Notes: generated from the sequence alone by a model not told the origin. Counted from the first letter of the stretch, positions 33,025 through 45,753 are shown. The stretch: 64,000 bases of DNA from Diplocarpon mali (GCA_024741835.1 JAENRP010000107.1:67259-131258); one strand, 5' to 3'. Numbers and translations: made by a program.

Positions 33025-33400
33025 GGTGAAAGAGAGATATAGCAGTAGAAGGAATTGAATTAGAATCCGGGCCACCAGGGCTGCGCAAGATCGGAGGAAG
33101 AAGAGAAAAGAGGGAGAGGGAGTAAGCACACGACGAAGACCGGTCTATCAAAAATTATGGTCCTGACGAGGAGGGGGGGAAGAGGAGGAACGGACGCAGA
33201 GTGGGAATGGAGGATGGGATATAAGCTCAGTAGGTAGGTCAGGTGGTACGGCAGGTCGGTAGGTTTAGTGGATGAATGCATGGCACGTGGCTGTGGGCGT
33301 GGCGGCCCGAGCAGCGGGAGTCAAAATGGATGTGACGGATGGATGCCGGGCCAGGGGAGCTTCTCGCATGATCCAAGGCCAGTCAGGAGTGCCGATTGGA

Positions 33401-33427
33401 ATTCGAATTCGAAGTTCGAATTCGAAT
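33401..33427. repeat. Perfect 27-bp palindrome
   Basis: ATTCGAATTCGAA, a single G at 33414, then the exact reverse complement TTCGAATTCGAAT. It lies about 380 bp upstream of the collagen-like gene. Confidence 0.95.
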
Positions 33428-33444
33428 GTCGATTCTCAGCTCAT

Positions 33445-33486
33445 GACCTGAGCTGACCTAAGCTGACCTGAGCTGACCTGAGCTGA
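33445..33486. repeat. 10-bp tandem repeat (GACCTGAGCT), about four units
   Basis: Four contiguous units, the second with TAAGCT in place of TGAGCT, plus a partial unit. AGCT at every period makes it partly self-complementary. Confidence 0.9.
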
Positions 33487-36066
33487 GTCTGGCTGTAGCC
33501 AAGGCAGCTAGATACCTTACCTCTAGGTAGGTATCGGCAGGTCAACAAGTAACGTGTGCTGGACCATAATACCGTAATCCTGGAATACGACAATACCGTA
33601 ATAAGCGTAGGCTGCATACGAGAAAAGCCTCGGACCACAATACCACTCATCCATGTTGGTGAGAAGGGGTTTGGCATTGCGGAAGTACCAAGATCCGGCG
33701 TCTTCTTGTGCCTCGAGAGTGCTGCTGTGCTGTCATGTCCTACTACTCGGCCTCTCGAGCTCGGGGACGAGCCCGTCAGCATTTCCCGAGAAGACCAATC
33801 AGGTCCGGCGCCCGGTAGCTCACGTGACGGGCCGCGCCGCAGATCAGAGTGGGGCGCGCATCTCGGCCCCAGCCCGGGATCTGAGGCCAAGCTTTTGTGC
33901 GGGAGGTGATTGACCAAGGTGGGTCCTTGAAAAAGGTGGGACCTCGACCCTCTTCCGAGGACGCGGACGCGAAGACAGGGACGGGCCTGGTCCTGCGGGG
34001 ATCCCTCCGACCTTCAGGTGGGTTTTAGCAAGGTAACAAGGTAGCCAGGTAGCCAGGTAGTCGGGTATAACCCAAACGCCAGTGCACGGCGATGCAGGCG
34101 TCTCATCCTGCATCTGGAAGCCCAGGCATTCTCGGGAACCATGGCTACGTCGGTGAGGCAGCTAGCAGCACCGTGGTCGGGCCGGCTCGGCTCGGGTCAG
34201 CTCGGCTCGGCTCGGCTCGAGTCGGGTCTGGTGGGGCTTGGGCGAGAGCCATGCTACTCCAAACCGTCTCAACCAGAGACTTCGGTCGTGGTGAAACGGC
34301 TCACAAGCTCTACCTCGTTTCCCTACAACCTCTCACCCTATCTCTTTGGGAAAGCCTGCTACAAGGCTGAGGATGAGGATGAGGCTGAGGCTGGGGGTTG
34401 GGCCTTCAGCCATCGCATCGCATCGCTCCAAGCGAGCTAGGCAAGGTAGAGGGACTTTCGTTATCACAAGGGCCGCGAACACTAGGCTTTGCCCATTGGG
34501 ACTTGGTGGGAGCAGCAATGTTTTTCGGGTTTTATCTTGTGACTAATACTAGTATGATTATGGTTTTATTCCTAGTCGAGACACCCTGCGGCAGATAACA
34601 ACAGATGAGAATTCGCCGTGAGGTCCCTCCCAAAGGATCCCGATTGCTGTCGCGATGCGAGCCCATCACACCCAACTCGCGCAGAACCCTTGGCGGTAAA
34701 CATGTCAGGAGAACTCGGCGAAATCGAGGGACTGAAGTCTTTTTGACAACGAGAGTCTTTGCAGAGAACGCGCTGCTGCTCTACCCTACCCAGCGGCCGA
34801 GCTTCTCCTGCTCTCTTCCCGAAAGCAGCCATGCATAACTCGACCACTTCTCGGCGGCGCGAAGACAAGCATTCCTCCTCGTCCGATCTACTGCTTCTGG
34901 GCCTCAACGCGAGAGGAGCTCGAGCAAAACGCATGCAACTTGCTTATCATTACTCGAAAATTCGGCACTGGTCTACGAGGACTTTGATCGTGGGGAAGCG
35001 GAGATCCAGAGACTTCAGTGCATGATGCTGAGGCTGAAACAGCAGGCTGCGCATGAATGAATTGCCTGCCCCTAGGAGGGTAGTCTGGATCGAATATTGG
35101 GGGATCCAGGCTGGCTTCGGTTCTTGTTCTTGGTCTGGCTGCTGCAGCTATCATATCCTCCAAAGCCTTGATCAACGTACACCGGGTAAGGGTAAGCAAG
35201 GGCGAGGTAATAACCGAGTCCGGCTACCTACCGCTTTCTTTTTTCTTTTGATCTTTCGTCTTTCTTTTTTCCTTTTCTATATTGGAGCCTTCTGACATCT
35301 GTGACCCTTCGCCCTCTGACTTGCCTGGACACCAAATCGCCGGGATCCCAAACAGCGTGGTAGTAGAGTATTCCGATTCGGAGTCATCCCTGCGCCTGCG
35401 GCAAGCCAAAACCAAGTCCACCGTCAACGCTGCTGTTGTTGTTTTGTTCTCCCGACTCTGCATGTTCCAGATCGTGAGAAAGGGGGGGGGGAGAAGCTAA
35501 AGCCCAGGCGGGCCAAGGAGTTTGAGTGGAGTCTCAAGTGTATCAGCACACTCTTCACCTCTGATGGCGAACTCTTGGACTCCCTCTTGGCACCCTCAAT
35601 CCTCCCTCCCAGCTCACTGAACATCCGTCGAGCAAATCATCGAATTTCGAAGACTTTTCGTCCAGCAAACCTTGGTTGAGGAGTCGTGTGTCGATGGCGT
35701 GCAAGCTCGCATCGAATTGTAGCAACGGATGACAAAGCACCGAGTTCGTCGCGAGTCGGTCCGTATTCTGACGGAACTGTTTTAGCCTCGCAACATTCTT
35801 GGTCTGTGAGGCTGGACCGTAGGAAAAAGACAGACAAGGTCTAGAGGAAACGGTCTGAAGCGAGGGCAAGAGACTGTGAGATTTTTCGGATACATAATGA
35901 GCAGCAGATGTCCCCTCAACACAACATCAATCAACACAGTTCCATCCTTCTATTCTCTAGTCAGCCTTCACTTCAGCTTATCTCTCACTCCTCATTTAAT
36001 CCGACCTTTCACTTATAATCCACTTTTAAAGCAACCGGTTTGCTTTTTTACCCACCACATTTCAAA

Positions 36067-36873
36067 ATGAAGTTCTTCTCGATCCTCACTCTTTCGCTCA
36101 TCGGCTCTGCCGTCGCTGCTCCTCTTCACCAGCGTGCCGCATCATCTGCCCCCAAGGGCGTCGCAAAGTCTTCGGCATCTCCCACGAAGGCTGCTGCTGC
36201 GGCAACAGGTGCCCCAGACTCCACGGGTACTGATGATACCGAGTCCCCAGCCAAGGCAACGGGCAAGCCAGAGAAGGGCACCGCTACTAGCAGCAAGGAT
36301 CCTGCGAAGAGCAGCGAAGCACCCCAGGCCAAGGCCTCAGCAACGGGTGATGTGACCGTTGCCCAGGGCAACATCCAGTCGGGGGGCAACCCCGCCGCTC
36401 CAATGGTCCAGTACGCAGCGGGCGCGTTCGCCAACGACGCCAACACCGTCTCGGCCTCCCTGAACGCTCTGGGTACGGAACAAGACCCCGAGAAGATCCG
36501 ATCCCTCGCTACGACTGCCTTCCAGGCCGAGTCGGACGAGGACCAGCGACGAAACGTTCTCAACACTGCCGGAGGAAGCCAGGCCAAGGCGGCCAACGCC
36601 CTCATCGTCAAGAACACTCCTACCGTGCTCGACGGTCTACAGGCCATCATGACTGATCCTACCCCAGCCACCGCCAAGTCCAATCTCCAGACCATCGAGG
36701 ATGCGAGGTAAGTCACTCTCAAGAGCAAGACGTCCCCACACACGCTAACATCGCTGCACAGAAACCCCAACATTCTCCCCAGCATCACCAAGCTTTCCAA
36801 CGCTGCGATGGTCAACGCTGGCCTCCAACCCATGGCAGTGGAGTTCGCCCCTACCACCGGAGCAACCAACTAG
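36067..36873 (+). CDS. Small secreted protein, two exons, 250 aa
   Basis: Exons 36067-36707 and 36762-36873; the 54-bp intron is GTAAGT...CACAG. Residues 1-18 are a signal peptide (MKFFSILTLSLIGSAVAA). Residues 20-110 are low-complexity Ala/Ser/Thr/Lys/Pro, likely O-glycosylated. Residues about 115-250 form a more ordered helical domain (APMVQYAAGAFANDANTVSA, DEDQRRNVLNTAGGSQAKAA, NILPSITKLSNAAMVNAG) with no cysteines. No GPI tail or enzyme motif is seen. It is probably wall- or matrix-associated. The function is unknown. The start is the Met after CAAAATG, immediately at the signal peptide. Confidence 0.8.
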
Positions 36874-37849
36874 ATCGAGAAGTGAAGAGCAGGCATGAGA
36901 GTTCCGTGTTTTGATTGGGATTAATGGGGAGACATTGTTTGTCAACACTTATGGGATCTCGCACGGCAGATTGAAGGTACTGGATAATGCCGCTACTGGA
37001 TAATTCTCTCCTTTTCCTGTCATGCGCAGCTGGGGCTTGTCAAGCCATCTCGTTACCTACATAAGCTGAATAGTATATGCACCTACCGTTGCTAATGTGT
37101 CGCCACGACAATAAGAATTCAATCAAACACAGTGATTCAACTACTCCTGTCTGTGACTTCGCACTAACAGTCTCGTCACCGGTGGTAAGAAGTAATAGCT
37201 TGGAGTATCGGGCTTAAAGACCCAGACGAGCCGTTGCTTACAACATTCACTCGGGGAAAGGACAGAGTGAGGCATGTTCTCAAAATCTCAAAATGTGACT
37301 TCCTCTTTCGTGACAGAGCGCATGACATGGCGCAGACCGCGCTTGCCTAGCGGCTGTGTGCCGGAGAGCCCTCGAGAAAGATTGATTGCAAGAAAGATGC
37401 GGAAAAAGGGGGGAGGGACAACAACTGCTAAGCGAGATCACGTGGAATGTTCGCAAACGCAACTCGCGACGCTGGTAGCTCTGGAGCCAAGCTGCACGCA
37501 GCAGGAGAGTGCACAAACACGGCTTTGGGGGATGGAGAGCTTGGGGACCGGCTTGGCTCGATGCGATGACGGGCGGCTGATGGCGACGAGTGAGATGTCG
37601 CAAGGATCTCTACTGAGGCTACTCTTCCGCCCCGGATAATCGCTCGCGCTCCAGCGTCGAGCATCCGACCCCGGAGACATTGCTAAGACAGCACGTCCGC
37701 TGCATAGCCACGGGCCAGAGTGAGAAGGACAGATACGATTCCAACGAGCCCACTCGGCCGATCGGCTCGAGCACGTCGTCCGTGAAGCTTCACTCCTCAC
37801 ACTTCACCGACCCATCCTTCTTCTTGGATCGCAAACCTCGACCTCGGAT
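36874..37849. other. No gene recognised
   Basis: Intergenic sequence between the secreted-protein gene and the GH43 pseudogene. Short overlapping frames without motifs. Confidence 0.45.
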
Positions 37850-38489
37850 GTGCATCCCTCAGCCTGGCCGATCCACCGTTGGCTGCTCACCTCTTCACGG
37901 CGGATCCTCCCGCTCACAGCGCCCATGGAATGCTCTACGACTACCCCTCCCACGGCGGTACTGCTCCGTTCTGACATGTGTACGATCCGGTGCTGGACCA
38001 AGGAGGGTCCGAAAAGGAGGCTTGTGGCAACACGGAGGCTACACGCGGCCCCTGCGTACAACCCTCGCGTCGCTCGTCAACGCAGAGACATGCTGCAGCT
38101 CGACGGAGGTGTCCGGGAGCTGGGCATCCTGGGTTCGGGTGGCAGGCCGATTCCTCCCCAGGACCACGGCTGCCGTCTCCTCGAGGCAGCCTGGATGCAC
38201 AGGGACAGCGGCAAGCACTACTTCTACTCGATACGCGATACTCGTTAACATCTGCTATGCGACGGCGACAGCCCACTCGGACCTGTCACCTATGCGGGCC
38301 GGATCTTGGGGCCAGTTGTGGGCTGGGCTCCTCTTCGTTCCATCATGGAGCACCGGGGGAGGGATTATCTGTTCCGCCACGACTCTTCGCTGTCAGGGGG
38401 GGGGAGGGGGGGGCTCACCTGAAATGTGTGAAAGGTCAAGAAGGCTCTCCACGACAAGGACGGCGCGATTCAGCTCACGCTCTCGTAAT
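37850..38489 (+). pseudogene. GH43-family glycoside hydrolase pseudogene (xylosidase/arabinofuranosidase-like)
   Basis: The family would cleave beta-xyloside or alpha-L-arabinofuranoside bonds in plant-wall hemicellulose. Pieces in several plus-strand frames line up in the order of the family. HLFTADPPAHSAHGMLYDYP (37888 on) carries the catalytic-base Asp motif, then a stop at 37972-37974. After a frame change come PAYNPRVARQRRDMLQLDGG, LLEAAWMHRDSGKHYFYS (general-acid Glu) and a stop TAA near 38246. Then come GDSPLGPVTYAGRI, VVGWAPLRSIMEHRG and YLFRHDSSLSGG. After a G-run frameshift near 38397-38415 come AHLKCVK and VKKALHDKDGAIQLTLS. At least two stops and two or three frameshifts are visible. 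The middle part expected between YPSH and the DMLQ block is largely missing. GC content is normal, so this is ordinary decay and not RIP. It is not translatable as a whole. Confidence 0.75.
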
Positions 38490-40243
38490 GGCCGAGTAGT
38501 GCTCGTGGTATCTGCACGAGAAAGTGAATAGGGTTCGTGATATTTGCATGGAACCGAGTCCTTCGTAGTAGGTAAAGGGAAACTTCCTGTTCCCAAGGAA
38601 CCGACTTGCTCTAGAACATGTGTACCTGCATTGGGTCGCAGCACCATCCCACGAATGGCCCGCATAGCCTCTGGCAGAGTGGATGAGGACAGCCAAGCCC
38701 ATCATCAGCTGGCCCGGTGAATTCGCACTTGTCTCGTTGTCATGTTCAGACACAACTGGCAAGCTTGCCGGACCACCAAGTATGCCATGCATGGCGATAG
38801 CCGCATGCCCTCCGCCCTCGCGCCTAATCTCAGCCAATCTTGCGTATGGACATATAGCACCCTTTGGCATACATATTTCGGCAGTACACACCTATTCCCT
38901 GCTGCCGTAGCACCATGCCATTATCTCCTTCAGGGCGTTCGACAGATAACTTGGACTCTATCTATGCCCGTATTCTCAAGCATTGCCAGCGCACCCAGTA
39001 GGAGCCCGGTCACCATGTCCGTCGCACGATACTCCCGCCTGGGTGGAGTAGCTCACCCAAGGAGCCGGTCTCGTCAGCCTGTCCGGCCTGGCGCATTCAT
39101 CGGGATTTCTATGGGAAGGGCGGTGTTCTTGTGCAGCTCTGGTTGCTAGCGGTGCCTATCGTGGAAGAAGGACAGGCCGGGCGGAGTGGCGCGCGGTAGG
39201 GAGAAGTTATAGCCATCTGGGCATCTCACGTTTGTCGTGGTTGGCTTCGTTGCTTAGCGAGACAGCGGGTATGTCTACGGTATGGGTGTTTGGTAGAGCG
39301 GAGCATTGAGGGCCGCGTTCTGTGCTCTGCCCCTTTATGCGATCGGCTTTCGCTGATCGGCCTGATGGGCAGCTGGCGCTGTTGTCGTTTGCTATGAGGG
39401 ATGCTTGGTGGCACGGCAGAGATACATCAAATGGTACAAGTATCGGCTGTCTCGCTCGACAACGCACCTGTCCTCGATAGGCGCGTGATACTGCCGACGT
39501 CAACCCTCATTGAAGTCTACGGGGGTGTCGTTACAGTTGACAACTTTGATACCTGTCCAGTAGTCATCAACTGACTGGACTAGGTTGCACAGTAGCGAGT
39601 ACGGTAATTGCGGTAGTATTGATATTCAACTTACAGCCGTGGTTGTGCGGGACGTGGATTCGGCCCATGGTTGATCTTATTCTGTGATAATACGTATTTA
39701 TCTGTTTTTCTGCCTCAAGGGTTCTGAAAAACTACAGAGCGCCGGGCCAGTGCTTCTGACTGAATGCTGGATATTCCCCCCTGGTAGTGCGGCAGGGGAA
39801 CAACAAAGTCTCGAGTCAAAGGCAGTAATCTAGAGCGCCGATTCGAAGGTCTCGCGTTGAAGGCTGCGATTGCACGAGTCGGCGAGAAGGTGTCGACGGA
39901 AATATCAGGTCAGAAAAGGGGTTGCGTCACAAGGGGGCTAGTTTAGCATTTTCGGTATCAGAAAATCATGATAATCTACATGATGATGGTCAACACAAGC
40001 CTTTCGGTTGATCTACGGTTCTCACTCGATCTTACTTTCAAGAAACCAGAAGTAAAAGATAGGGTCATGGCTGTCTATCCACGATCCTGAAGCTGCTTCT
40101 ACACACGCTGGTGGTTTGCAGCATCTCCCAGGTATTATTGCAGGTGGAAATAAATGCCCCTCGGAGGATGACGTTGCCCGAACCAGATACAACCCGGGCA
40201 ATTGCTGCAACAGGGCTCCTCGTCGTCTTCTCTTCTATGTATA
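38490..40243. other. No gene recognised
   Basis: The first 700 bp contain overlapping open frames. The minus-strand 38475-38891 frame has a protein-like middle (GGGHAAIAMHGILGGPASLP) but I cannot name it. The remainder is intergenic with no repeats of note. Confidence 0.4.
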
Positions 40244-40526
40244 CTTCGTACATAGTCCATGGGGAAATAATTTGAGGTTTTCTGTCTATGCGCTATACTA
40301 GAACTTTCTTTTGTGCAGGGGTTTCGACAGGGGGTATTTAAAGCTTAGGAATCAATAACAGTTGAGATAATTAGAGATTTGATTAGGGAAATGCTAAATA
40401 GATATAAAGCAGTGATTGACGCAAAAGTTGGCTATATAAAATACTAAGGAATTCAATAAAAGCAGCATTGCCAAGAATCTAGTGTGCATAGACAGGGAAC
40501 CTCAAATTATTACACCCTGTACGAAG
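40244..40526 (+). mobile_element. Tc1/mariner-derived MITE, copy 2
   Basis: A 283-bp element flanked by TA (40242-40243 and 40527-40528). Termini are CTTCGTACATAG... and ...CCCTGTACGAAG, so the outer 9 bp CTTCGTACA form a perfect inverted repeat. The interior matches copy 1 at 5863-6137, here on the plus strand, including the transposase C-terminal remnant with KAVIDAKVGY then IKY-stop. Copy 1 lacks a 7-bp CGTACAT at one end, so this copy has the more complete terminus. Confidence 0.85.
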
Positions 40527-40659
40527 TACATGGCTTAATGATTCCGGATTTCTAGTCCGTGCACGATTCTCGTATATCGCAGAAGGTTCTATTTACAAGG
40601 ATACTAAGCTAGGGGTACCTCCAATGATATTTGAATGTTAATTTGCCGCTTTTACTACT

Positions 40660-40900
40660 TGTTGCAGGAATGCCCGTCACATATTTATCATATGATCTAT
40701 CATATGATATATTATACATATGATATATTATATGACTTGCCATATGACTTAGTAGCAGCCCTTGTTAAATAGCTTGTAGTTAAAGAGCTCTTATAAATCA
40801 AGATATAAGATACCTAATATCGTCGTTTGCACCTTATACTTCTTTATACCCTCTTCTAGTTTACTATCAAGTTCACTATCAGAGAACCTTTACTACTATA
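40660..40900 (+). repeat. 5' LTR of the Copia element
   Basis: 241 bp, starts TGTTGCAGGAATGCCC and ends CTTTACTACTATA. Contains several CATATGA palindromes. It differs from the 3' LTR mainly by transitions. Confidence 0.9.
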
Positions 40901-40920
40901 GGTTATAAACCCTATATGCT
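40901..40920 (+). promoter_or_regulatory. Primer-binding site, half initiator tRNA-Met type
   Basis: GGTTATAAACCC directly follows the 5' LTR. With two G-to-A changes restored it would be GGTTATGAGCCC, complementary to the anticodon-loop side of initiator tRNA-Met. That is the half-tRNA priming used by Copia elements. The identity is inferred through the RIP correction. Confidence 0.6.
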
Positions 40921-40979
40921 TATAAATAGCATTTGATAAATTCCATCGATTAGAGTCTCCTTTACAAACGAAAAGGCTG

Positions 40980-43900
40980 ATCGATATTTTAAGTTTTACT
41001 TAACTAATAATGCATAATAAGCGTTATCTTAATAATAAAACAGTAGCTACTCCCCTTTTAAAGTGCTATGCAATAATCTAAGCTTATATAAGATTCGTTA
41101 CTATAGCTAAATTATTAGGACTAATAGCTAAGATTACTAGCTTAATTGCTAAAAGTACTCTACTACTTGAATTACCTATTTTTAAAGGGACTAATATATA
41201 GTACCCTAAACTCGAATTCAATAGTTCATCTCCTCCTCCTCCTCCTTCTCCTCCTTTCGATAACTCTATATACAAATATACAAATAAGATATTATTATTA
41301 TCTTCAGCTGCCCTTAGCCTCCTTAAGTCTTAAAAGCTTAAAGGCGTAGAGGACTATAGCTAATAGAGGAATAAGGTTTTGAACCTTGCAAAGTCAAACG
41401 CCTTAACTATATATCTCTATATAAAAGCTAGAATATATGCTCCACTTAAGGTTAACTTATAAGACTATTCTATTATAAATAAGGAAAGGGACAATTGGGT
41501 TAAATAGGAAGCTAAGGAATCTTAGATAAAGCTTGCTATTATACTTAATTGCAAACTAGGCCTACTAGCTTATATAGAAGGCGATAAATCTGCCTTAGAT
41601 ATATAGGAAGCTCTTTAAAAATAGTATAAAGGATCTGGAATAGTGCTTGAATATAACGCTATATAGACTTACGTTACTATTAAATATAATAACTTCAATT
41701 CACTTAAAGCTTACGTCGTCGCTTTTAAGCTTTCGATTACTAAATTGGAAGCTCTCAACTCTGCCCCTCCTTCTTACTAGCATCCTATTATATTTATTGC
41801 TAGCTATTCTAATAGATGGCCTATTTAAGCAGATCGATAACGCTTTAACCTTCACTTAGCTATAGTAGCTAAATGAAAATCAGAGATCACGCTTAAAGCT
41901 CTTATTAAAGATATTACTAATAAAGCTTAAGCCTTATAAAGTTTAAAGATAAACGGAACCGTCTTATATAGTAATAAATCGGCTAATAAGCCGCATTCCT
42001 TTAACTATAAGAAGTTAAATAATAAGGGAGGTTTTAAAGACTTAAAGAAGAGCACCTTTAAGAATACTACCAACTCCCTTAACTTCCCCAACTCCTCCTA
42101 TCCTTATTATAAGTAACTAAAGCTATACTATAAGGCAGAAGATTACTTTACAATTAATAAATCGAAAAGAGAGGCCTAGGAGAAGGACTTAAGGAAGAAG
42201 TACGTATTCTATCACCTTAAAGGCAAGGATAACAAGTCCTTACTATTATTACTAAAAGGCAAAAAGCCTTTTAAGAAGATTTAAAAGGAAGACGAAGAGT
42301 TAGATAATAACCTTTTTAAGCATACTATACTATTACTAACCCTAGGGCCAATTCTCACTCGCGAGCCAGGCCTAGGAGTCAATTCCAACTCCTCCTTAGG
42401 GCCAATTTCCACTCGCGGGCTAGGCCTAGGAGTCAGTTCTTCTACCTACTTCTTATTAAAATTAAGGAATCATTAGCTATATAATATAGGTGCTAGTAAG
42501 CATATCTCTAATAATCTCTTTAAGTTCACTTCTTATACTACTTAAAATAATCTACCCTCCTTAAATACAGTTAATAGATCTGTTTAACCTCTTAGCATTA
42601 GTACTTGCAAAGTCAATGCACTTAAATCTAATAGAAAGGTATATATTCTTAAGTTAATTAATACTCTCTATATACCTTAATCTCCTATCTGCTTATACTT
42701 AGGTGGCAAACTTAATAAAATCAAAGGCTTCTATTGAAATAGTAAGCTATTCCTATCTAATAAGAAGGAAATTTGTACTATCGATAATAATATATATATT
42801 AATAAGGAATAGCCTTTTACTAACTCCTCTAATTATATAAGTGGATATACTCTTTTAGCTACTATTAAGAATAGACCTCTTAATATTAAGCTCTAGTACT
42901 ATCAATTAGGCTACGCTAGCCTATAAACAGTTAGAAAGACCTAATCTGCTATTACTAATATACAGATTAAGGAAATAAAATCAAAGAAGATGCGAATTTG
43001 CGCTCCTTGCGAGAAAGGTAGACCTCTTTAATATATTAATAAACGTTCAGCTCGCCCTCGACCTATAAAGGCACTTAATAAGCTATACATTGATATAGTT
43101 CATCTAAAGCCAATTAGCCTTAATAGCTATAAATATGCTTCTATCTTCACTTGCGCAATTATAATAGCTAGATAGGAATAGACTTATACAAATAAATCTA
43201 ATGCCTTTAAGGCAAATAAGAAGATAATCATCCTCTTATAAACTTAATACAATCGTATAATTAAGTAGTAAAGAACTAATAGAGGCAAGGAGTACTCTCT
43301 TATATAGATGCAAATACTTATAGAAAACCTCGGTATAATTTTAAAGGAATCTACTCTATATATATTAGAATAAGATAGCAGATTAGAACGATCAATTTAT
43401 ACACTAATAGAAAAGTTGCAAATAGCTATAATTGACTAAAATATCCCCTCCTTTCTCTAGCCTTACCTTCTTCTTTCGGTAATATATATTACTAATCTTA
43501 CTACCTTTAATATTCTAAGTAGCAAGACTCTATATAAGGTCTTTTAGGATAATATCGAGCTTGATAAGCCTTATACTCCTTTCGTTAAGCATCTCTGAGT
43601 ATTAAGCTATTGCGTTTATATACTAATCGAGAAAGAAAGGCGAACTCAAAGTAATAAACTCGCTTTAAAAGCAGAGGTAGGTACTCTTATCGGATTTGAT
43701 AGCAGAAGTATCTATCAGATCTATATACTATTATAAATAGGTGAAAAGATTATTCGATTATCTTATATTCGATTTGATAAAGATGGCCTGATTATAGAGC
43801 TGCAATTAAGGGGTAATTTGACTCCTAGTCTAGGACCGCGAGTCAATTCTCACTCTTACGATTTCACTCTTAGGCCAGGACCGCGAGTTAATACTAACTC

Positions 43901-45749
43901 TTATAATGATTTCACTCCTAGGCTAGGACTAAGAGTCAATTCTAATTTAGGAGAAGCTAATAAAGCTGAGCTTCTAACTCTAAGAAAGAGAGGAAGACCT
44001 CCTAATTCAAAAAATAAAGCTTACCCTTAGCCTTTTAAGAAGAGAGCTACTCGCTTAACTTATGCTCTTAGATTCAAAGCTAACAACTCTAATAATAAGG
44101 AAGCCTATTTAAGCGCCTTCTATATGGCCTTACTTAACTCTTTATACTTAAATAACCTGAAAATAGTCGAATAAGCCCTCTCCTACGCTAACGCTGATAA
44201 ATAGCAATCTACGATCAACTTTAAGTATAATTCCCTTGCTTATAAGAATATATAAGTAGTAGTAAAACGCTTAAAACTCTTTAAAGACAATAGAGTACTT
44301 AGATCGAGGCTTATCTTTAAAACAAAAAGAGACTAAAACAGGGAAATCTCTTAATAGAAAGTCAGATTCGTTATATAAGGCTATATATAATAATAAGGTT
44401 AAGATTATAACTAGACATTTGCTAAAGTATGCAAATCTATAGTTTAGAAGATCGCAATTGCGCTTATAGCATTATATAACTTTAAGTTAAATCAGTTTAA
44501 TATTAAGACAGCTTTCTTTAATTTAAAAGCTGACTCTAATATCTATATTAAGTTACCTCTTAAATACACTTAAGACAAGGTCGTTCTATTATCTTAAGAC
44601 TACTATCTTAAGCTTCTTAAGGCCTTATATAGCTTAAAGCAATCTCTACGACTATAGTAAGAAAAGCTATAGTCTAAGCTATAAAAGCTCGATTTTCAAC
44701 CTCTTAATACTAATAATTGCATATATATCAACTGCGCCTCTCGGATTCTTATCGTCACCTATATTAACGACTTCCTTATAATAATAAAGAAGGGTAATAT
44801 ATATAATAAGTTTAAGAGAGATCTTCGCAACCTCTTTAAAATTATAGGTAGCGAACCGGCTAACTACTTCTTAAGAGTATATATAGTTAAAGATTGATAA
44901 AATAGAATAATCTCACTTTATTAAGACGCCTATATTAATAAGGTTCTTAAACGTTTTTATATAACTAATTGTAAGAGTATACTAACGCCTTTTACTAATA
45001 GTTGTAAAGTTTATATAATCAAATTTAAAGGCTAAGCCACTCTATAAGAAGTGAAGCTATACTAGGAGATCTATAGTTCTTTATAGTACCTTGCGTATTA
45101 TACACATTAGGATATACTATACCACTGCTCTATTCTTAGCAAATTCCTTACTAACCCTTTACTATAATATATAGCAGCTTTAAAACGAGTTTTACAGTAC
45201 TTATAAGGAACGCAATTCTATTATACTATCTTTAGAAGTAAAACAACTAACCTAAAGCTTTAGAAATTGCATAGCTACTGCGATTCTGACTAGGCAGGTA
45301 ATAGAGGAAGTAGAGCCTCTTATTCTAGGGCCGTCTTCTTCCTTAATAATAGCGTAATTAGCGCCTCCTTTAAGCGATAGACTATTATCGCTCTCTTATC
45401 TATAGAAGTAAAGTATATTGCTATATGCAAATTCGCATAAGAGGCCTCTTAGATACGCTAGGTACTTAAGGAAATAGGCTACGCTAGCAATAATACTATT
45501 AAAGTCGAGATGATCTGCGATAATTAAAGAGCCCTTTATCTTATTGAAAATCCCGAATATTATTAGAGAACGAAGCATATCGATATTAAGTTCTATTATA
45601 TTCGGCAAGAACTTTAGAAAGGCCATTTGGACCTCTAGTATACAAATACTAAAGATAATGCTGCTAACGGCCTTACTAAGAGCTTAAATAGCTCCAACTA
45701 CGCCGCCTTTATCAAATTATTAAATATGAAGGCTCTGCACCTCGATTAA
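40980..45749 (+). pseudogene. Copia gag-pol remnant
   Basis: Recognisable pieces: a protease block near 42478-42520, now reading YNIGASKHISNN in place of the expected DSGASKHI. The integrase zinc region is near 42891-43015 (YYQLGYASL, then ICAPCEKGR), followed by LYIDIVHLKPI near 43085-43120. RT is at 44360-44900 (ARFVI-type start, DYNQTFAKVCKS, QFNIKTAFFNLKADSNIYIK); its active-site box reads TYINDFLI near 44757, with the first Asp changed to Asn. RNase H is at 45270-45749 (YCDSD-AGNRGSRASYS, SIEVKYIA, and NAANGLTKSLNSSNYAAF). Stops interrupt all domains. Confidence 0.85.
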
Positions 45750-45753
45750 GGGG

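Larger units (their letters stand above)
33025..36066. other. Intergenic region with short repeats
   Basis: No gene recognised. Contents: a TATA-like gatataagc near 33216, a 27-bp palindrome at 33401, a 10-bp repeat at 33445, CTAGGTAGG-type repeats near 33520, CAAGGTAGC repeats near 34035, and a GGCTC-rich run at 34186-34222. The minus frame 35555-35869 (104 codons) has a fairly protein-like middle (FDASLHAIDTRLLNQGLLDE) but no known match. Confidence 0.45.

Noticed and set aside
37680..38531. 283-codon plus-strand open frame
   Set aside because: It runs across the GH43 pseudogene in the wrong frame for most of its length; the family motifs lie in other frames.
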